Assembly: GCA_050742975.1 (NCBI GenBank)
Contig: JBOGDQ010000225.1
Location: 1-64,000 of the forward strand
Direction of reading: 5' to 3'
Source of the DNA: JBDTGE01 sp050742975
Lineage (GTDB): Bacteria > Actinomycetota > Actinomycetes > Mycobacteriales > Jatrophihabitantaceae
Length of the DNA stretch: 64,000 nucleotides
This document shows, in pieces, positions 23,091 to 30,754 of this stretch (positions are counted from its first letter, which is position 1; every line of letters begins with the position of its first letter). The notes below the pieces were generated by a model. The model was given only the letters and a program-made list of their open reading frames with translations, was not told the DNA's origin and made no database searches. The position numbers and the translations under genes were made by a program.

Positions 23091-23312
23091 ATGCCCAAGA
23101 AGGACGGGGCCATCGAGGTCGAAGGCCGCGTGGTCGAGCCACTGCCCAACGCCATGTTCCGGGTGGAACTGAGCAACGGACACAAGGTGCTCGCCCACAT
23201 CAGCGGCAAGATGCGTCAGCACTACATCCGCATCCTCCCGGAGGATCGCGTGGTGGTGGAGCTCTCGCCCTACGACCTGACCCGCGGGCGCATCGTCTAC
23301 CGCTACAAGTAA
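23091..23312 (+). CDS. infA: translation initiation factor IF-1
   Basis: This is a 73-residue S1/OB-fold protein occupying the A site during initiation: KKDGAIEVEGRVVEPLPNAMFRVELSNGHKVLAHISGKMR is diagnostic. It restarts the ribosomal operon after the accessory block; the 206-base gap before it has no gene and must contain its promoter, though none is obvious. Confidence 0.98.
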   Translation: MPKKDGAIEVEGRVVEPLPNAMFRVELSNGHKVLAHISGKMRQHYIRILPEDRVVVELSPYDLTRGRIVYRYK

Positions 23313-23365
23313 GTCGCCGCACTGCACTCGAGTTAGTTGTCACTGCCAGAAGAAGGGCATGGGCC

Positions 23366-23479
23366 GTGAAGGTCAAGCCGAGCGTCAAGCCGATCTGCGA
23401 CAAGTGCAAGGTCATCCGTCGCAATGGTCGGGTCATGGTGATCTGCGAGAACCTGCGCCACAAGCAGCGCCAGGGCTAG
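23366..23479 (+). CDS. rpmJ: 50S ribosomal protein L36 (bL36), zinc form
   Basis: This is a 37-residue protein, MKVKPSVKPICDKCKVIRR start, with Cys11, Cys14, Cys27 and His32 arranged for zinc. GTG start with GAAGGG upstream. The 151-base gap to rpsM holds an ATG-initiated frame (23576) beginning MGTGAHHTF that has no stop before rpsM; see findings. Confidence 0.96.
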   Translation: MKVKPSVKPICDKCKVIRRNGRVMVICENLRHKQRQG

Positions 23480-23630
23480 GCAGCATCACGCAAGCGCACA
23501 CCAGCCCGCGGTCGAGACCATTCGACACAGCGGGTCCGCGTCCGGACGAAGGCCGGACCTCATCCCTTGGGCGGGATGGGAACGGGTGCGCACCACACCT
23601 TCGACGAACAGAAACCGGAGAACCGCCCGC

Positions 23631-24011
23631 ATGGCACGACTTTCCGGCGTTGATCTGCCCCGCGAGAAGCGGATGGAGATCGCGCTCACCTACATCTACG
23701 GCATGGGCCGTACCCGCGCGAAGCAGACCCTCGAGGCCACCGGCATCAGCCCGGACCTGCGGGCCCGCGACCTGACCGACGACGACCTGTTGCGGCTGCG
23801 CGAGCACATCGACGCCAACTTCAAGGTCGAGGGTGACCTGCGCCGCGAGGTCGCAGCCGACATCCGCCGCAAGATCGAGATCGGCTGCTACCAGGGCATC
23901 CGGCACCGCCGCGGCCTGCCCGTCCACGGCCAGCGGACCAAGACGAACGCCCGCACGCGCAAGGGTCCCAAGAAGACCATCGCCGGCAAGAAGAAGGCAG
24001 GGAAGAAGTAA
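23631..24011 (+). CDS. rpsM: 30S ribosomal protein S13 (uS13)
   Basis: This is a 126-residue S13, head protein bridging to the large subunit. MARLSGVDLPREKRMEIALTYIYGMGRTRAKQTL and HRRGLPVHGQRTKTNARTRKGPKKT are diagnostic. Lys-rich end. CCGGAG lies before the ATG. Stop overlaps rpsK start (TAATG). Confidence 0.98.
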   Translation: MARLSGVDLPREKRMEIALTYIYGMGRTRAKQTLEATGISPDLRARDLTDDDLLRLREHIDANFKVEGDLRREVAADIRRKIEIGCYQGIRHRRGLPVHGQRTKTNARTRKGPKKTIAGKKKAGKK

Positions 24012-24415
24012 TGCCAGGTCAGGCACGCAAGGCGGGCGTCAAGAAGGTCCGCCGCAAGGAGAAGAAGAACATCGCCCACGGCCAGGCGCACATCAAGAGC
24101 ACGTTCAACAACACGATCGTGTCGATCACCGACCCGCTGGGCAACGTGATCAGCTGGGCCTCGGCCGGGCACGTCGGCTTCAAGGGCTCGCGCAAGTCCA
24201 CGCCGTTCGCGGCGCAGATGGCGGCCGAGAACGCGGCGCGCAAGGCGCAGGAGCACGGCATGAAGAAGGTCGACGTCTTCGTCAAGGGCCCCGGCTCCGG
24301 ACGCGAGACCGCAATCCGTTCACTGCAGGCGACCGGCCTCGAGGTCGGCACGATTTCGGACGTGACGCCGCAGCCGCACAACGGCTGCCGCCCGCCCAAG
24401 CGCCGGAGGGTTTGA
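24011..24415 (+). CDS. rpsK: 30S ribosomal protein S11 (uS11)
   Basis: This is a 134-residue S11, platform protein at the E site. IKSTFNNTIVSITDPLGNVISWASAGHVGFKGSRKSTPFAAQ and the end DVTPQPHNGCRPPKRRRV are canonical. Coupled to rpsM by TAATG and followed after 6 bases by rpsD. Confidence 0.98.
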   Translation: MPGQARKAGVKKVRRKEKKNIAHGQAHIKSTFNNTIVSITDPLGNVISWASAGHVGFKGSRKSTPFAAQMAAENAARKAQEHGMKKVDVFVKGPGSGRETAIRSLQATGLEVGTISDVTPQPHNGCRPPKRRRV

Positions 24416-24421
24416 TCCAGT

Positions 24422-25027
24422 ATGGCTCGTTACACCGGACCCGCGACGCGGATCTCGCGTCGCCTGAACGTCGACCTGGTCGGCGGCGACAGCTCGTTCG
24501 AGCGTCGTCCCTACCCGCCCGGTCAGCACGGCCGCGCCCGCATCAAGCAGAGCGAGTACTTGATGCAGCTGCAGGAGAAGCAGAAGGCCAAGTACAGCTA
24601 CGGCGTGCTGGAGAAGCAGTTCCGCCGCTACTACGAGGAAGCGGTCGGGCGCCAGGGCAAGACCGGCGACAACCTGCTGCAGATCCTCGAGTCGCGGCTG
24701 GACAACGTCGTCTACCGGGCCGGCCTGGCCCGCACCCGCCGGGCGGCCCGCCAACTCGTCAGCCACGGCCACTTCGTGGTCAACGGGCACAAGGTCGACA
24801 TCCCCAGCTTCCGCGTGTCCCAGTGGGACATCATCGACGTCAAGCCGAAGTCGCTGGAGACTACGCCCTTCCTCATCGCGCGCGAGAGTTTCGGTGATCG
24901 TCCGGTTCCGGCCTGGTTGCAGGTCGTGCCCGGACGGCTCCGCATCCTCGTGCACCAGCTTCCTGTCCGGGCTCAGATCGAGATCCCGTTGCAGGAGCAG
25001 CTGATCGTCGAGCTCTACTCCAAGTAA
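24422..25027 (+). CDS. rpsD: 30S ribosomal protein S4 (uS4)
   Basis: This is a 201-residue S4, primary 16S binder. PPGQHGRARIKQSEYLMQLQEKQKAKYSYGVLEKQFRRYYEEA and the S4 RNA-binding domain (LESRLDNVVYRAGLARTRRAARQLVSHGHFVVNG) are seen. No zinc cysteines, as usual for the actinobacterial form. Confidence 0.98.
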   Translation: MARYTGPATRISRRLNVDLVGGDSSFERRPYPPGQHGRARIKQSEYLMQLQEKQKAKYSYGVLEKQFRRYYEEAVGRQGKTGDNLLQILESRLDNVVYRAGLARTRRAARQLVSHGHFVVNGHKVDIPSFRVSQWDIIDVKPKSLETTPFLIARESFGDRPVPAWLQVVPGRLRILVHQLPVRAQIEIPLQEQLIVELYSK

Positions 25028-25084
25028 CACCACCTGTCAGCGGACGTCATATAGCGGTCGTCCCAGACCCCAAGGAGCACAACT

Positions 25085-26113
25085 GTGCTGATCTCCGAGC
25101 GCCCCTCGGTCACCGAGGAGCCCATCTCCGACACTCGGTCGCGGTTCATCATCGGCCCGCTTGAGCCGGGTTTCGGCTACACCCTCGGCAACTCGCTGCG
25201 GCGCACGCTGCTGTCGTCCATTCCCGGCGCGGCCGTCACCAGCATCCGCATCGACGGCGTGCTGCACGAGTTCACGACGGTCGAGGGGGTGAAGGAAGAC
25301 GTCACCGACATCATCCTGAACCTGAAGGAGCTGGTCGTCAGCTCCGAGAGTGACGAGCCGGTCGTCATGTACCTGCGCAAGCAGGGCCCCGGCGAGGTCA
25401 CCGCCGCCGACATCGCGCCGCCGGCCGGCGTCACGGTGCACAACTCCGACCTGAAGATCGCCACGATCAACAAGAAGGGCCGGCTGGAGATCGAGCTGAT
25501 CGTCGAGCGCGGACGGGGATACGTCACCGCCGTGCAGAACAAGCAGCCCGGTCAGGAGATCGGCCGCATCCCGGTCGACTCGATCTACTCACCGGTGCTC
25601 AAGGTGACCTACGCCGTCGAGGCGACGCGTGTCGAGCAGCGCACCGACTTCGACCGCCTGGTCGTCGACGTCGAGACCAAGAACTCGATCGCACCGCGTG
25701 ACGCCGTCGCCAGCGCCGGGCACACGCTGGTCGAGCTGTTCGGCCTGTTCCGCGAGCTGAACGAGGAGGCCGAGGGCATCGACGTCGGCCCGTCGCCGGC
25801 CGAGGTCGCCGACATCGCCGCGTTCTCCATGCCGATCGAGGACCTGGATCTGACGGTGCGCTCGTACAACTGCCTCAAGCGCGAGGGTATCCACACCGTC
25901 GGTGAGCTGGTGGGCCGCAGCGAGGCCGACCTGCTCGACATCCGCAACTTCGGTTCGAAGTCGATTGACGAGGTCAAGATCAAGCTGCACGGCCTGGGCC
26001 TTGCGCTCAAGGACAGCCCGCCCGGATTCGAGCTGCCGACGTCGGTCGAGTCCTACGGGGACGACGACTTCGACAGCGGCGACGGCGACTTCACCGAGAC
26101 CGAGCAGCTCTAA
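25085..26113 (+). CDS. rpoA: RNA polymerase alpha subunit
   Basis: This is a 342-residue protein. The N-terminal dimer domain has GFGYTLGNSLRRTLLSSIPGAAVT; the C-terminal domain (residues about 255-320) has DLTVRSYNCLKREGIHTVGEL and the helix LDIRNFGSKSIDEVKIKL that contacts DNA UP elements and activators. Acidic C-terminal tail (DDDFDSGDGDFTETEQL). GTG start with AAGGAG. Confidence 0.99.
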   Translation: MLISERPSVTEEPISDTRSRFIIGPLEPGFGYTLGNSLRRTLLSSIPGAAVTSIRIDGVLHEFTTVEGVKEDVTDIILNLKELVVSSESDEPVVMYLRKQGPGEVTAADIAPPAGVTVHNSDLKIATINKKGRLEIELIVERGRGYVTAVQNKQPGQEIGRIPVDSIYSPVLKVTYAVEATRVEQRTDFDRLVVDVETKNSIAPRDAVASAGHTLVELFGLFRELNEEAEGIDVGPSPAEVADIAAFSMPIEDLDLTVRSYNCLKREGIHTVGELVGRSEADLLDIRNFGSKSIDEVKIKLHGLGLALKDSPPGFELPTSVESYGDDDFDSGDGDFTETEQL

Positions 26114-26153
26114 GTCACCCGAAGAACAGCCACCCGAACATTAGGAGCACGAC

Positions 26154-26900
26154 ATGCCTACGCCCACGAAGGGTCGCCGGTTCGGCGGTAGTCCCGCGCA
26201 CGAGCGGCTGATGCTCGCGAACCTTGCGACCGCGCTGTTCGAGCACGACCGGATCTCCACCACCGAGGCCAAGGCCAAGCGCCTGCGCCCGCTGGCTGAG
26301 CGGCTGATCACCTTCGCCAAGCGGGGGGATCTGCACGCCCGTCGCCAAGTGATGACGGTCATCCGCGACAAGGACGTCGTGCACAAGCTGTTCGCCGAGA
26401 TCGGTCCCAAGATGGCCGAACGCCCCGGTGGCTACACGCGGATCATCAAGACCAACCCGCGCAAGGGCGACAATGCGCCGATGGCCGTGATCGAGATCGT
26501 CGAGGAGCGGTCCTCCGTCGTGAGGGAGGCCGAGCGGGCGCGTGGCACCAAGGTCGCCGCGAAGAAGGCGCCCACCGGTCGCACCAGGGAGATCGCCGAG
26601 GACGCTGCCGCCGAATCGGAGACCGCCGCGAAGGTCGCGACAGCTGACGACGTGACGACAGCTGACGACGTGACGACAGCTGACGACGTCTCGACCGACG
26701 AGACCTCGACCGAGGCAGCGGCCGAGGAGGCCTCGCTGGAGGCCGGTCAGGACGAGGGTGGCCTGGCCGCGATCGGCCTGGCGGAGGGCGATGTCGAGCA
26801 GGCAGCTGATGCAATCGACGAACCCGAGGCCGGCGCCGAGCTCGGCAGCACCCCCGACGTCGCCGACGACGCCGAGGCTGAGGACACCGAAGACAAGTAG
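26154..26900 (+). CDS. rplQ: 50S ribosomal protein L17 (bL17) with long acidic tail
   Basis: The first about 120 residues are canonical (PTPTKGRRFGGSPAHERLMLANLATALFEHDRISTTEAKAKRLRPLAERLIT). They are followed by about 125 residues rich in Ala, Asp, Glu and Thr, giving 248 in all against 120-200 in relatives. The tail contains a near-perfect triple TADDVT repeat. Role of the tail unknown; similar tails occur on S3 and L29 in this window. Confidence 0.96.
   Translation: MPTPTKGRRFGGSPAHERLMLANLATALFEHDRISTTEAKAKRLRPLAERLITFAKRGDLHARRQVMTVIRDKDVVHKLFAEIGPKMAERPGGYTRIIKTNPRKGDNAPMAVIEIVEERSSVVREAERARGTKVAAKKAPTGRTREIAEDAAAESETAAKVATADDVTTADDVTTADDVSTDETSTEAAAEEASLEAGQDEGGLAAIGLAEGDVEQAADAIDEPEAGAELGSTPDVADDAEAEDTEDK
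26640..26690 (+). repeat. 18-bp triple repeat inside rplQ
   Basis: ACAGCTGACGACGTGACG occurs at 26640 and 26658, with a third copy at 26676 cut after 15 bases. It encodes TADDVT units and is probably a recent slippage expansion within the acidic tail. Confidence 0.9.
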
Positions 26901-26907
26901 CTCCACC

Positions 26908-27759
26908 GTGAGTTCGTCCGACGAGCCCGCCATGCCCGCTGGGGATGGCGGGCTCGTCCGTGTCCGGCTGGACATCGCGTACGACGGCACGGAGTTCTCC
27001 GGCTGGGCGGTTCAGCCCGGCCGCCGGACCGTGCAGGGCGAGCTCGAAGCGGCGCTGGCCCGCGTGCTGCGGGTGCCGGCCGCGCTGACGGTCGCCGGGC
27101 GCACCGATGCCGGCGTCCATGCGAGCGGGCAGGTCGCGCACCTCGACGTTCCGCAGCCGATCTGGGTCGCGATCCGGGGCAGTCTGGTGCGGCGTCTATC
27201 GGGCGTGCTCGGCGGCGACGTGCGGGTGCGTGGCGTGGCCGAGGTGCCGGCCGAGTTCGACGCGCGCTTCGGTGCGCTCTGGCGGCGTTACCAGTACCGG
27301 ATCACCGAGCGCGAGAGCGGCGCGGACCCGTTGCGTCGCCATCAGGTCCTGTCGTGGCGGCGCCCCCTGGACGTGGCTGCGATGTCGGCGGCCGCCGCGC
27401 AGCTGGTCGGGCTGCACGACTTCGTCGCGTTCTGCAAGCGACGCGACAACCGCACGAGCATCCGCGAGCTGCAGTTGTGTCGCGTCGAGCGAACCGGCGA
27501 CGGGGAGATCGTCTGCACGGCGCAGGCGGACGCGTTCTGCCACTCGATGGTGCGTTCGCTCGTCGGTGCCCTGCTGGCCGTCGGCGAGGGCAGGCGGCCG
27601 GTCGGCTGGCCGGCGGGACTGTTCGGCATCGATCGCCGGGCGGACGAGATCGTCGTCGCGCCGGCGCACGGGCTCACGCTGGTCGAGGTCGGCTACCCGC
27701 CGCCGGATCAGCTCGCCGACCGTGCGCGGCACACCCGCATGCCGCGCACGCTCGGGTAG
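26908..27759 (+). CDS. truA: tRNA pseudouridine(38-40) synthase
   Basis: It modifies the anticodon stem of many tRNAs. Of 283 residues, VRLDIAYDGTEFSGWAVQPGRRTVQGELEAAL and the catalytic aspartate in AGRTDAGVHASGQ are clear. GTG 26908 is used; ATG 26932 (MPAGDGG) is an alternative just before the conserved start. It follows rplQ by 7 bases, the usual actinobacterial order. Confidence 0.95.
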   Translation: MSSSDEPAMPAGDGGLVRVRLDIAYDGTEFSGWAVQPGRRTVQGELEAALARVLRVPAALTVAGRTDAGVHASGQVAHLDVPQPIWVAIRGSLVRRLSGVLGGDVRVRGVAEVPAEFDARFGALWRRYQYRITERESGADPLRRHQVLSWRRPLDVAAMSAAAAQLVGLHDFVAFCKRRDNRTSIRELQLCRVERTGDGEIVCTAQADAFCHSMVRSLVGALLAVGEGRRPVGWPAGLFGIDRRADEIVVAPAHGLTLVEVGYPPPDQLADRARHTRMPRTLG

Positions 27760-27802
27760 CGCTCGCCCTGCGTGCGGGCATGGTGGCCGGTACGTTCTTG
27801 GA

Positions 27803-28387
27803 ATGCGGTCAGCGCGCCCGGACGTCGTGCGCGGGCGGGTGATCCGCGCCGTCGCTGCCGTCGCCGCACTGGCGCTGCTGCTCGGCCCGGCGCTGCTGTT
27901 CGGGCCGGCCGGCCAGGCAGCGGCCACTCCGCGCGTCCCGCCTCCGGCCATCTCCACACCTCCGGCAATCTCCACACCTGCCGCCGGCTCGACGGTGAGC
28001 ACCGCGAGACCGCAGCTGGCCGGCACCGGCGTGGCCGGTGACTCGATCATCGCCGGCGAACAGGGGCTGATCCTCTGCGTCGCGACGGTTCGCGAGGACG
28101 GACGGTGGGCCTGCACGCCGACCACGTCCCTGAAGAACGGGCTGCACCACCTGACCGCGACTCAGACGGACCGCAAGGGCGCGATGTCCGGCGACTCGGC
28201 CACCCTGACGCTGCGGGTCAGGGCAGCGACGCCGGCCGGTAGCACCGAGCCGCGCGCGGCGCACCGGAACCCGAGTCCGTCCGGTGCGGGAAAAGAAAGG
28301 TACGTGCCGCTCGCGATCATCGCGGTGCTCGCGCTGGCAGGCGTCGGAGCGGTTGCGGCGTTCCTCCGGCTACGGCCCCGGCGATAG
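27803..28387 (+). CDS. secreted surface protein with C-terminal membrane anchor
   Basis: This 194-residue protein was not recognised as a named family. A signal peptide-like N-terminus (VIRAVAAVAALALLLGPALLFGPAGQAAA) is followed by a Pro/Thr linker with a PPAIST direct repeat, and an Ig-like stretch (residues about 65-145: PQLAGTGVAGDSIIAGEQG, WACTPTTSLKNGLHHLTATQTD). A final helix (YVPLAIIAVLALAGVGAVAAFL) ends in RLRPRR. The layout suggests an anchored cell-surface domain. It overlaps the convergent tetR gene by 18 bases. Confidence 0.7.
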   Translation: MRSARPDVVRGRVIRAVAAVAALALLLGPALLFGPAGQAAATPRVPPPAISTPPAISTPAAGSTVSTARPQLAGTGVAGDSIIAGEQGLILCVATVREDGRWACTPTTSLKNGLHHLTATQTDRKGAMSGDSATLTLRVRAATPAGSTEPRAAHRNPSPSGAGKERYVPLAIIAVLALAGVGAVAAFLRLRPRR

Positions 28388-28984
28388 GACCGCGGCGATC
28401 AGCCGGGCGCAGCGTTCGGTCATCTGCGCCGCGGACTGCCCGGGGTGGGCGAGCCACCAGGTGACGGCCGAGTCGACGATGCCCATCCACACCGCAGTGA
28501 GCGCGGACGTGTCCAGCGCGTTGTCCAGGCCGCGTGCGCGCAGGAAGCGCTGTGAGCCGCTGGCCGCGATCTGACGGGTGCGGATGCGGTAGTCCGCGGC
28601 GGCCGCGGCGATCGGCCCGGTGCCCGGCATCGTCGTGTCGTAGAGCAGTTGCCACGCATTGCGCTGGGGCTCGAGCGCTTCGAACACGGCCCGCAGCGCG
28701 TGGATGCGCGAGGCGACCGAGTCGTCCACCTTGCGCTCGGCCGACTCCAGCCGTTCGAGCAGGTCGCCCGCAACGCCGTGCAGGCAGGCGAGGTACAGCC
28801 CGTCCTTGGAGCCGAAGTACTGGTAGACCAGCGGCTTGGAGATGCCGGCGCCCGCGGCGATCGCGACCATCGACGCGCCCGCGTAGCCATGGGCGGCGAA
28901 CTCGTCGACCGCGACCAAGACGATCTGCTCCTCGCGCTCGCGGCGGGGCACCCCCTTCGTCCCGATCACCGCTCCGCTGGACAC
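28370..28984 (-). CDS. TetR-family transcriptional regulator
   Basis: This is a 204-residue regulator. HTH: IVLVAVDEFAAHGYAGASMVAIAAGAGISKPLVYQYFGSKDGLYLACLHGV (residues about 21-70). The C-terminal ligand domain is variable. GTG start. It is divergent from the fatty acid hydroxylase gene, with two palindromes in the 60-base gap, so it probably represses that gene and itself. Confidence 0.9.
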   Translation of the reverse strand: MSSGAVIGTKGVPRREREEQIVLVAVDEFAAHGYAGASMVAIAAGAGISKPLVYQYFGSKDGLYLACLHGVAGDLLERLESAERKVDDSVASRIHALRAVFEALEPQRNAWQLLYDTTMPGTGPIAAAAADYRIRTRQIAASGSQRFLRARGLDNALDTSALTAVWMGIVDSAVTWWLAHPGQSAAQMTERCARLIAAVLSPGP

Positions 28985-28993
28985 GTCGAAGAT

Positions 28994-29023
28994 CTTACCC
29001 TACGGTAAGTGACCAGACGGTCA
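28994..29023. promoter_or_regulatory. adjacent TetR operator palindromes
   Basis: CTTACC-N4-GGTAAG (28994-29009) and TGACC-N4-GGTCA (29010-29023) are two perfect inverted repeats side by side, both with 4-base spacers. They sit between the divergent tetR and hydroxylase genes, the usual place for a TetR operator. Confidence 0.75.
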
Positions 29024-29044
29024 GTTACCCGAGAGGAGCAGCCG

Positions 29045-29899
29045 GTGACGTTGCCGGACTCGTTGCACGATCCGATCGTGTTCGCCATCCCGGCGTTCGT
29101 CGTGTTCCTCGTGCTCGAGATGGTCTCGCTGCGCTACCTGGACGACGAGGGGGCCGAGCAGTACGTCGGCTACGAGTTCCGGGACAGCCGGACCAGCCTG
29201 CTGATGGGTCTCGGCTCGCTGATCGTCAACGGCGGCGCGCGGATTGTGGCGCTGCTGGGGTACGCGGCGCTCTACGCGCTGACACCGCTGCGCCTGGACA
29301 CCGACCGCTGGTACACCTGGGTGCTGATCATCCTGCTCGTCGACGTGATCTGGTACTCCTACCATCGCGCCTCGCACCGGGTGCGGATCATGTGGGCCGG
29401 ACACCAGGCACACCACAACAGCCGGCGGTTCAACTACTCGACGGCGCTGCGCCAGAAGTGGAACCCGTGGGGTGAGTTGCTGTTCTGGGTGCCGCTACCG
29501 CTGCTCGGCGTGCCGCCATGGATGATCTTCACCGCGTTCTCGATCAACCTGATCTTCCAGTTCTTCGTACACACCGAGAAGGTCGGCAAGCTGTGGTGGC
29601 CGATCGAGCTCGCCTTCAACACGCCGTCCCACCACCGCGTCCACCACGCGAGCGACCCGGACTACCTCGACAAGAACTACGCAGGAATCCTGATCATCTG
29701 GGATCGGATGTTCGGCAGCTACGCAGAGGAGACGCACCGGCCGACCTACGGGCTGACCACGAACATCGACAGCTTCAACCCGTTCCGGTTGCAGTACCGC
29801 GAGTACGGCGCGATCATCCGTGACGTCCGCGCCAGCGATTCGTGGCACGAGCGGCTGGCGTACCTGTTCGCCCCGCCCGGCTGGCAACCCCTTACCTAG
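29045..29899 (+). CDS. sterol desaturase / fatty acid hydroxylase family membrane protein
   Basis: This is a 284-residue, multi-pass membrane di-iron enzyme. The His motifs HRASH (HxxxH), HQAHH (HxxHH) and HRVHH (HxxHH) are present around residues 107, 121 and 200. Substrate cannot be told; relatives hydroxylate lipids. GTG 29045 with GAGAGGAG in front preferred over GTG 29009, which lies in the operator. Confidence 0.88.
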   Translation: MTLPDSLHDPIVFAIPAFVVFLVLEMVSLRYLDDEGAEQYVGYEFRDSRTSLLMGLGSLIVNGGARIVALLGYAALYALTPLRLDTDRWYTWVLIILLVDVIWYSYHRASHRVRIMWAGHQAHHNSRRFNYSTALRQKWNPWGELLFWVPLPLLGVPPWMIFTAFSINLIFQFFVHTEKVGKLWWPIELAFNTPSHHRVHHASDPDYLDKNYAGILIIWDRMFGSYAEETHRPTYGLTTNIDSFNPFRLQYREYGAIIRDVRASDSWHERLAYLFAPPGWQPLT

Positions 29900-30051
29900 G
29901 GCCGGCACGCGACTTCGTCGCGATCGCGGCCGGTGGTGGTCGGCTCGTGCTCCGCCGGGGACGTCACCTCGGCCAGCATCCAAACGACGGCGAACCACGC
30001 TCGGTGCTGATCAGGTGGGCGGCGCCGGGACCGGCGGCGGCCTGAGCTAAA

Positions 30052-30642
30052 TTAGTAGAACGCGAGGTTGTCCCGGTTGCACCAGCTGAGGACGGCCGGC
30101 CACTCGCCGTAGCCGGACTCGGGATTCAGGTGTCCGCCGCCCGCGATGATCGTCGTCGCGATCTTCAGCGGCAGGCCGTACGCCGCGCCCAACCCCTCGG
30201 GGGTGTAGCTGTCGTCGTCCCCGCCGACGAAGACGGTCCCCTCCCCGGCCCCGTGCCGCACGAGGTCGATGTCCAGCGGTGGTGGGAAGAACTCCGCCAT
30301 CTCGGTGATGGTCGTGGCCGGTGACGGCGGGGCGATCAGGGCTACCCGAGCCGCGCGTGGCGCGTCGTTCGGGGTCGCGAGGTGGTGCAGCCACAGCACC
30401 GCTCCGAGCGAGTGAGCGACGACGTCGAAGCCGTCTTCGGGCAGCCCGGTCAGCGAAGCCCGCAACGCGTGCAGCCAGGCGTCCAGGTGCGGAGCATCGG
30501 TATCGGGCAGGTCCGGGTAGCGAACCTCCCGGCCGGCCTCGCCCAACTGCCCGGCGAGCCAGCTCTGCCAGTGGTCCGGGCCTGATCCCTGCCAACCGTG
30601 CAGGATGACGGTCGGAACGTTGCGATTGGGACGGCGCGGCAT
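30052..30642 (-). CDS. RBBP9/YdeN-family serine hydrolase
   Basis: This is a 196-residue small alpha/beta hydrolase. It shows VPTVILHGWQGSGPDHWQSWL, the nucleophile elbow DVVAHSLGAVLWLHHL, and GGGHLNPESGYGEWP with the catalytic His, all diagnostic. Physiological substrate unknown. The 152-base gap before it (29900-30051) shows no gene. Confidence 0.88.
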   Translation of the reverse strand: MPRRPNRNVPTVILHGWQGSGPDHWQSWLAGQLGEAGREVRYPDLPDTDAPHLDAWLHALRASLTGLPEDGFDVVAHSLGAVLWLHHLATPNDAPRAARVALIAPPSPATTITEMAEFFPPPLDIDLVRHGAGEGTVFVGGDDDSYTPEGLGAAYGLPLKIATTIIAGGGHLNPESGYGEWPAVLSWCNRDNLAFY

Positions 30643-30670
30643 GCCGGAAGCCTATTGGGCGCCGGCAACG

Positions 30671-30739
30671 CTAGCGGTGCAGGTGCTCGATCAGGCCGAT
30701 CACGATCAGCAGCTGGGCCAGGTGATAGGTCACGATCAC
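30671..30739 (-). CDS. possible 22-residue membrane microprotein
   Basis: A GTG-initiated frame behind the FAD oxidase gene reads MIVTYHLAQLLIVIGLIEHLHR, one hydrophobic helix with charged/His ends. It has no convincing ribosome-binding site. It could be translated by read-on from the oxidase gene 15 bases upstream. Existence is uncertain. Confidence 0.3.
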   Translation of the reverse strand: MIVTYHLAQLLIVIGLIEHLHR

Positions 30740-30754
30740 GGCGGCAGTCTGCAG

